From Sulfurospirillum deleyianum DSM 6946 (GTDB taxonomy: Bacteria; Campylobacterota; Campylobacteria; Campylobacterales; Sulfurospirillaceae): a stretch of 64,000 nucleotides of DNA. This document shows, in pieces, positions 61,165 through 64,000 of this stretch. Numbering within the stretch: the stretch's first letter is position 1; each line of letters starts with the position of its first letter. The notes beneath the pieces were generated by a model. The model made no database searches. It was not told the origin of the DNA and worked only from the letters and a program-made list of their open reading frames with translations. Location of the stretch: assembly GCF_000024885.1 (NCBI RefSeq), contig NC_013512.1, positions 1,116,001-1,180,000 on the forward strand, written 5' to 3'. The position numbers and the translations under genes are program-made.

Positions 61165-61331
61165 CCAAATTCCTTTCATTATCGTTTACATGTAACTGTA
61201 GATTATAGAGAGAAATGCGCTTTTAAGCTAGATAAATTCTCCAAAAAACATGCCTAATTCTACAATGTTCTAAGAAAAAAATGAAGCAGTAAAGCCTCTT
61301 GCTATGATACAAGAAGCTTTACATATAAAGG

Positions 61332-62756
61332 TTAAAGAGCAGAGGTTTCTTTACTAAAACGCTCTGTATCAAAGCCACCACCTAAGGCTTTATACAAAGA
61401 GACACCTGAGCTTAAAAGCTCTTGTTTGACTTGAATAAGCGCTAGCTGGGCGGAGAGGTAGTTACGTTTCGCATCTAAGAGCGCTAAATAATCTCCATAC
61501 CCTGCCTCATACTGTCGCTTACTCAGCACAAACACTTGTGCCATGCTATCCAGATAGGCTTTTTGGTGTTCAAGCTTGGTGCTTAAAATATGACGGGTAT
61601 TAAGCGCATCATAACTCTCTTGAAACGCTTTTTGAACCGTTTGAGCATAGCTAATCTCTGCTAATTCTTTATTGGCTTTGGCACTCTCAACGCTTGAGCT
61701 GGTTTTTCCCATGTTAAACAGAGGTGATGCCACGCTTCCCCCAAAGTTATGCATGGCTGAGCGAGAACTGACCAAATTGGAAAGCTGTGTACTCTCATAG
61801 CCTAAAACGCCCGAGAGGCTAATGCTAGGAAAATACGCCGCTCTGGCAACCCCAATGTTCGCATTCGCCGCTTTGAGGTTTTCTTCAGCCTGTTTAATGT
61901 CAGGACGATTGTTTAAGAGTTCTGATGGCAAGGAGGAAGGCACGGCAATGTCCTGAGGAAGCACTCTAGGCAAACTGTTTTTGGCAAATTCCGCAATCGC
62001 TTTAGGTGACTTTCCTACCAATACCGCCAACGCACTTTGTTGTGTCACGATGGACTGCTCTAGGCTGTCTTTATTGATTTGCGCACTGCGGAGCTCCGCT
62101 TCTTCTTGTAAAAGGGTCGCTTTGGTGATGGAGCCTGCTTGGTACTGAACACGATAACGCTTCAAGCCCTCTTCTCGTGCCGTGATGGTTTCCTTCACAA
62201 TATCAAGCTGTTCATTGAGGCTAACAAGCGTAAAATATCCATCCGCCACACTGGCAATCAAAGCGATTTTCACCGTCTCTTTGGCGGCATAACTGGCAAT
62301 TAAAGAGGCTCTTGCAGAGGCTTCTGCTTCTTTGTATTTTCCCCACAAATCAAGCTCATAACTCAAAACGGCACTCAGCCCAAAAGTGTTATAGGTGTTG
62401 TGCGTGGTTGAGCTAAAGGTATCTGCACTGCTACGATACTTTCTTCCACTTCCCTCCACATCAAGGCTTGGGTAGCGATTGGACGTATTGCTAGAGAGTG
62501 TGGCACGGGCAAGTGAGATGTTTGCCATAGAGGTTTGAAGGTCATAGTTATTTGCCAATGCCTCCTCAATAAGCGCACTTAATTTTTCATCGCCATAGGC
62601 TTTCCACCACTGCATGAGCGTTGTGCTGCTTGGCGTTGAAGCCACCGCTTCATAGCGCTCTGGAAACTGTGTTGTGGGGATGTTTAGCTCTGGAGAGAGT
62701 GAACACCCAGCAAAAATGAATGCTGATAATGAGAGGGCATAGATATTACGCATCAT
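61332..62756 (-). CDS. RND efflux outer-membrane factor (NodT/OprM-type lipoprotein)
   Basis: 474 residues from ATG 62756. Lipoprotein signal with [12 protein letters not shown] (lipidated Cys). The two OEP repeats and periplasmic coiled coils have [40 protein letters not shown] and [25 protein letters not shown] lies six bases before the start. Its start overlaps the end of the pump gene by 11 bp, forming an efflux operon. Confidence 0.93.
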   Translation of the reverse strand: MMRNIYALSLSAFIFAGCSLSPELNIPTTQFPERYEAVASTPSSTTLMQWWKAYGDEKLSALIEEALANNYDLQTSMANISLARATLSSNTSNRYPSLDVEGSGRKYRSSADTFSSTTHNTYNTFGLSAVLSYELDLWGKYKEAEASARASLIASYAAKETVKIALIASVADGYFTLVSLNEQLDIVKETITAREEGLKRYRVQYQAGSITKATLLQEEAELRSAQINKDSLEQSIVTQQSALAVLVGKSPKAIAEFAKNSLPRVLPQDIAVPSSLPSELLNNRPDIKQAEENLKAANANIGVARAAYFPSISLSGVLGYESTQLSNLVSSRSAMHNFGGSVASPLFNMGKTSSSVESAKANKELAEISYAQTVQKAFQESYDALNTRHILSTKLEHQKAYLDSMAQVFVLSKRQYEAGYGDYLALLDAKRNYLSAQLALIQVKQELLSSGVSLYKALGGGFDTERFSKETSAL

Positions 62757-64000
62757 GACGCTCTCCTTTTTTAGAAAATTTTGCATTGAGTCTAGCTAAA
62801 GCGTTGTAAAACAGGGGAATAAAGAAAATCGCAATGGTTGTTGCGGCAATCATCCCTCCAATAACACCCGTACCAATCGCATGACGACTCCCTGCACCTG
62901 CACCTGAGCTTAAAGCCAGTGGTAAAACACCAATGGTAAAGGCTAAAGAGGTCATAACAATCGGGCGGAAACGAAGACGTGCCGCTTCAAGCGTCGCATC
63001 AAAAATAGACTTGCCTCTCTCTTGAGCTTGCATCGCAAACTCAACAATTAAGATGGCATTTTTTGCTGAAAGTCCAATCAAGACCAAAAGCCCGATTTGG
63101 AAGTAAATGTCATTACTTAACCCTCGTAAATAAACCGCCATAATCGCTCCAAATACCGCAAACGGAACCGCTGTTACAACGGCAAGTGGCATGAGCCACC
63201 TTTCATACTGCGCCGCTAAAATCAAGAAGATAAAAATGATACCAAAAATGAAGGCTTGGCTTCCACTGCCTGACATCGCTTTTTCTTGGTAAGACGTTCC
63301 CGCCCACGCAGTTGCGTATCCCTCAGGAGCTACTTCCTTAACTACCTCTTCAATGGCTTTGAGTGCATCACCAGAGGTATATCCAGGTTTAGGTTCACCC
63401 TCAATTTTGGCTGCAGCAAAGACGTTAAAACGCTCAATCACATCGCCACCGACACTTCGCTCGTAACTCACTAACGAACTTAAAGGAATCAATTTACCCG
63501 TACTGGATTTAACAAACACATGTTTTAAATCCTCAGGTTTTTCTCTAAAATCAGCCTCAGATTGGACATTGACCTGATAGGTTCTACCAAAGAGGTTAAA
63601 GTCATTCACATAGTACGCACCAAAGGTTGCTTGCATGGTTTTAAACGCATCATCAATCGAAACGCCTAAAGCTTTGGCTTTTTCTCTATCCAAATTCACT
63701 TTATACTGAGGAATTTTCATATTGAGTGAATTTCTAACCCTTGCAAGTTCTGGTCTTTGATTCGCTTTTGCCACGATTTGATCCGCGATATCACCTAGTG
63801 CCTCTAGTGAACCGCCTGTTCTATCTTGCAAGTACATCTCAAAACCACCTGAGATACTAAGCCCCATAATCGGTGGAGGGTTGAGTGCAAAAATGGTCGC
63901 ATCAGAGACACCAAAAAGGGCTCCATTGAGCGCACCACTGATGGCTTCTGAGTGCTGATTGGGGGCTTTTCGCTCACTCCAATCTTTGAGTGGTAAAAAG
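62746..64000 (-). CDS. RND multidrug efflux pump (HAE1/AcrB type), C-terminal part
   Basis: The frame is open to base 64000, so the N-terminal half lies outside. The visible part covers the second porter repeat and helices 7-12: [54 protein letters not shown] and the ending [20 protein letters not shown]. The hydrophobic HAE1 pattern, not the metal-ion HME type, fits best. The adaptor gene is expected beyond the right edge. Confidence 0.93.
   Translation of the reverse strand, partial: FLPLKDWSERKAPNQHSEAISGALNGALFGVSDATIFALNPPPIMGLSISGGFEMYLQDRTGGSLEALGDIADQIVAKANQRPELARVRNSLNMKIPQYKVNLDREKAKALGVSIDDAFKTMQATFGAYYVNDFNLFGRTYQVNVQSEADFREKPEDLKHVFVKSSTGKLIPLSSLVSYERSVGGDVIERFNVFAAAKIEGEPKPGYTSGDALKAIEEVVKEVAPEGYATAWAGTSYQEKAMSGSGSQAFIFGIIFIFLILAAQYERWLMPLAVVTAVPFAVFGAIMAVYLRGLSNDIYFQIGLLVLIGLSAKNAILIVEFAMQAQERGKSIFDATLEAARLRFRPIVMTSLAFTIGVLPLALSSGAGAGSRHAIGTGVIGGMIAATTIAIFFIPLFYNALARLNAKFSKKGERHDA

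Noticed and set aside
1931-61195. TTACATGTAA as the operator of one transcription factor
   Set aside because: Most copies are deep inside coding sequences of unrelated genes, not in promoters.

Overview
The window is low-GC bacterial DNA. Its gene content fits a motile, H2-oxidising member of the Campylobacterota: an epsilon-type membrane-bound NiFe uptake hydrogenase hydABCDE with hyp genes and nikR, flagellar genes with Campylobacter-like sigma-28 and sigma-54 promoters, an atpB standing alone, and fliP beside glmU. Sulfurospirillum is my best guess at genus, but no rRNA or other decisive marker is present. No tRNA, rRNA or CRISPR array was seen.

Layout. 1-11.1 kb: nickel/hydrogenase block on the minus strand (hydA-hydB-hydC-hydD-hydE-hypF, then nikR, then hypB-hypC-hypD running off the left edge), interrupted by a plus-strand zinc-ribbon, IS1595-like single gene. 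11.4-15.5 kb: TerB-like protein, pgi, ygiQ, an unknown gene. 15.6-24.2 kb: an integrated element of about 8.6 kb. 24.1-35.8 kb: fliP, glmU, coaBC, prepilin peptidase, lptF/G-type permease, truA, a GH3-like protein, gpsA, gatB, thiE-like, atpB. 35.9-39.3 kb: tautomerase, SulP transporter, TIGR02757 protein, ABC permease. 39.3-47.1 kb: flagellar block (flgK, flgN-like, flgM, flgJ-like, flgI, rsmD, flaG, fliD, fliS). 47.2-55.6 kb: DUF523/DUF1722 protein with photolyase, a UbiB-type kinase, nitroreductase, the TIGR03916/TIGR03915 radical-SAM pair, Fe-alcohol dehydrogenase. 55.6-57.1 kb: an IS4-type insertion sequence. 57.2-64 kb: MFS exporter, periplasmic cupin, Tat-exported dienelactone-hydrolase-like enzyme, AraC regulator, then an RND efflux outer-membrane factor and pump cut by the right edge.

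Two things stand out. First, the 10-mer TTACATGTAA occurs 25 times by my reading, in genes and between genes. A composition-based guess would be well under one. It leaves a visible mark on proteins as Thr-Cys-Lys, Leu-His-Val-Lys or Tyr-Met-stop, depending on frame. It behaves like a highly iterated palindrome (as HIP1 does in cyanobacteria) or an uptake or chromosome-organising signal. None was seen in the 8.6 kb element or in the IS.

Second, the 8.6 kb element sits in the 3' end of fliP, a flagellar export gene, rather than in a tRNA. A displaced 41-codon fliP tail remains at its far end. The two tails encode identical amino acids but differ at 15 silent positions, all on one side of a 44-bp exact repeat. 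This implies that the element carries its own replacement fliP tail. The element encodes a tyrosine integrase, an SF2-like ATPase between two related 65-bp repeats with inverted-repeat arms, a roughly 1.1 kb geneless stretch with nested dyads and a strongly C-rich half, a plasmid-like cassette (DUF2958, Gp157-like and annealing-protein-like genes, ArdA antirestriction), and an XRE regulator opposite an outer-membrane protein with palindromic operators between them.
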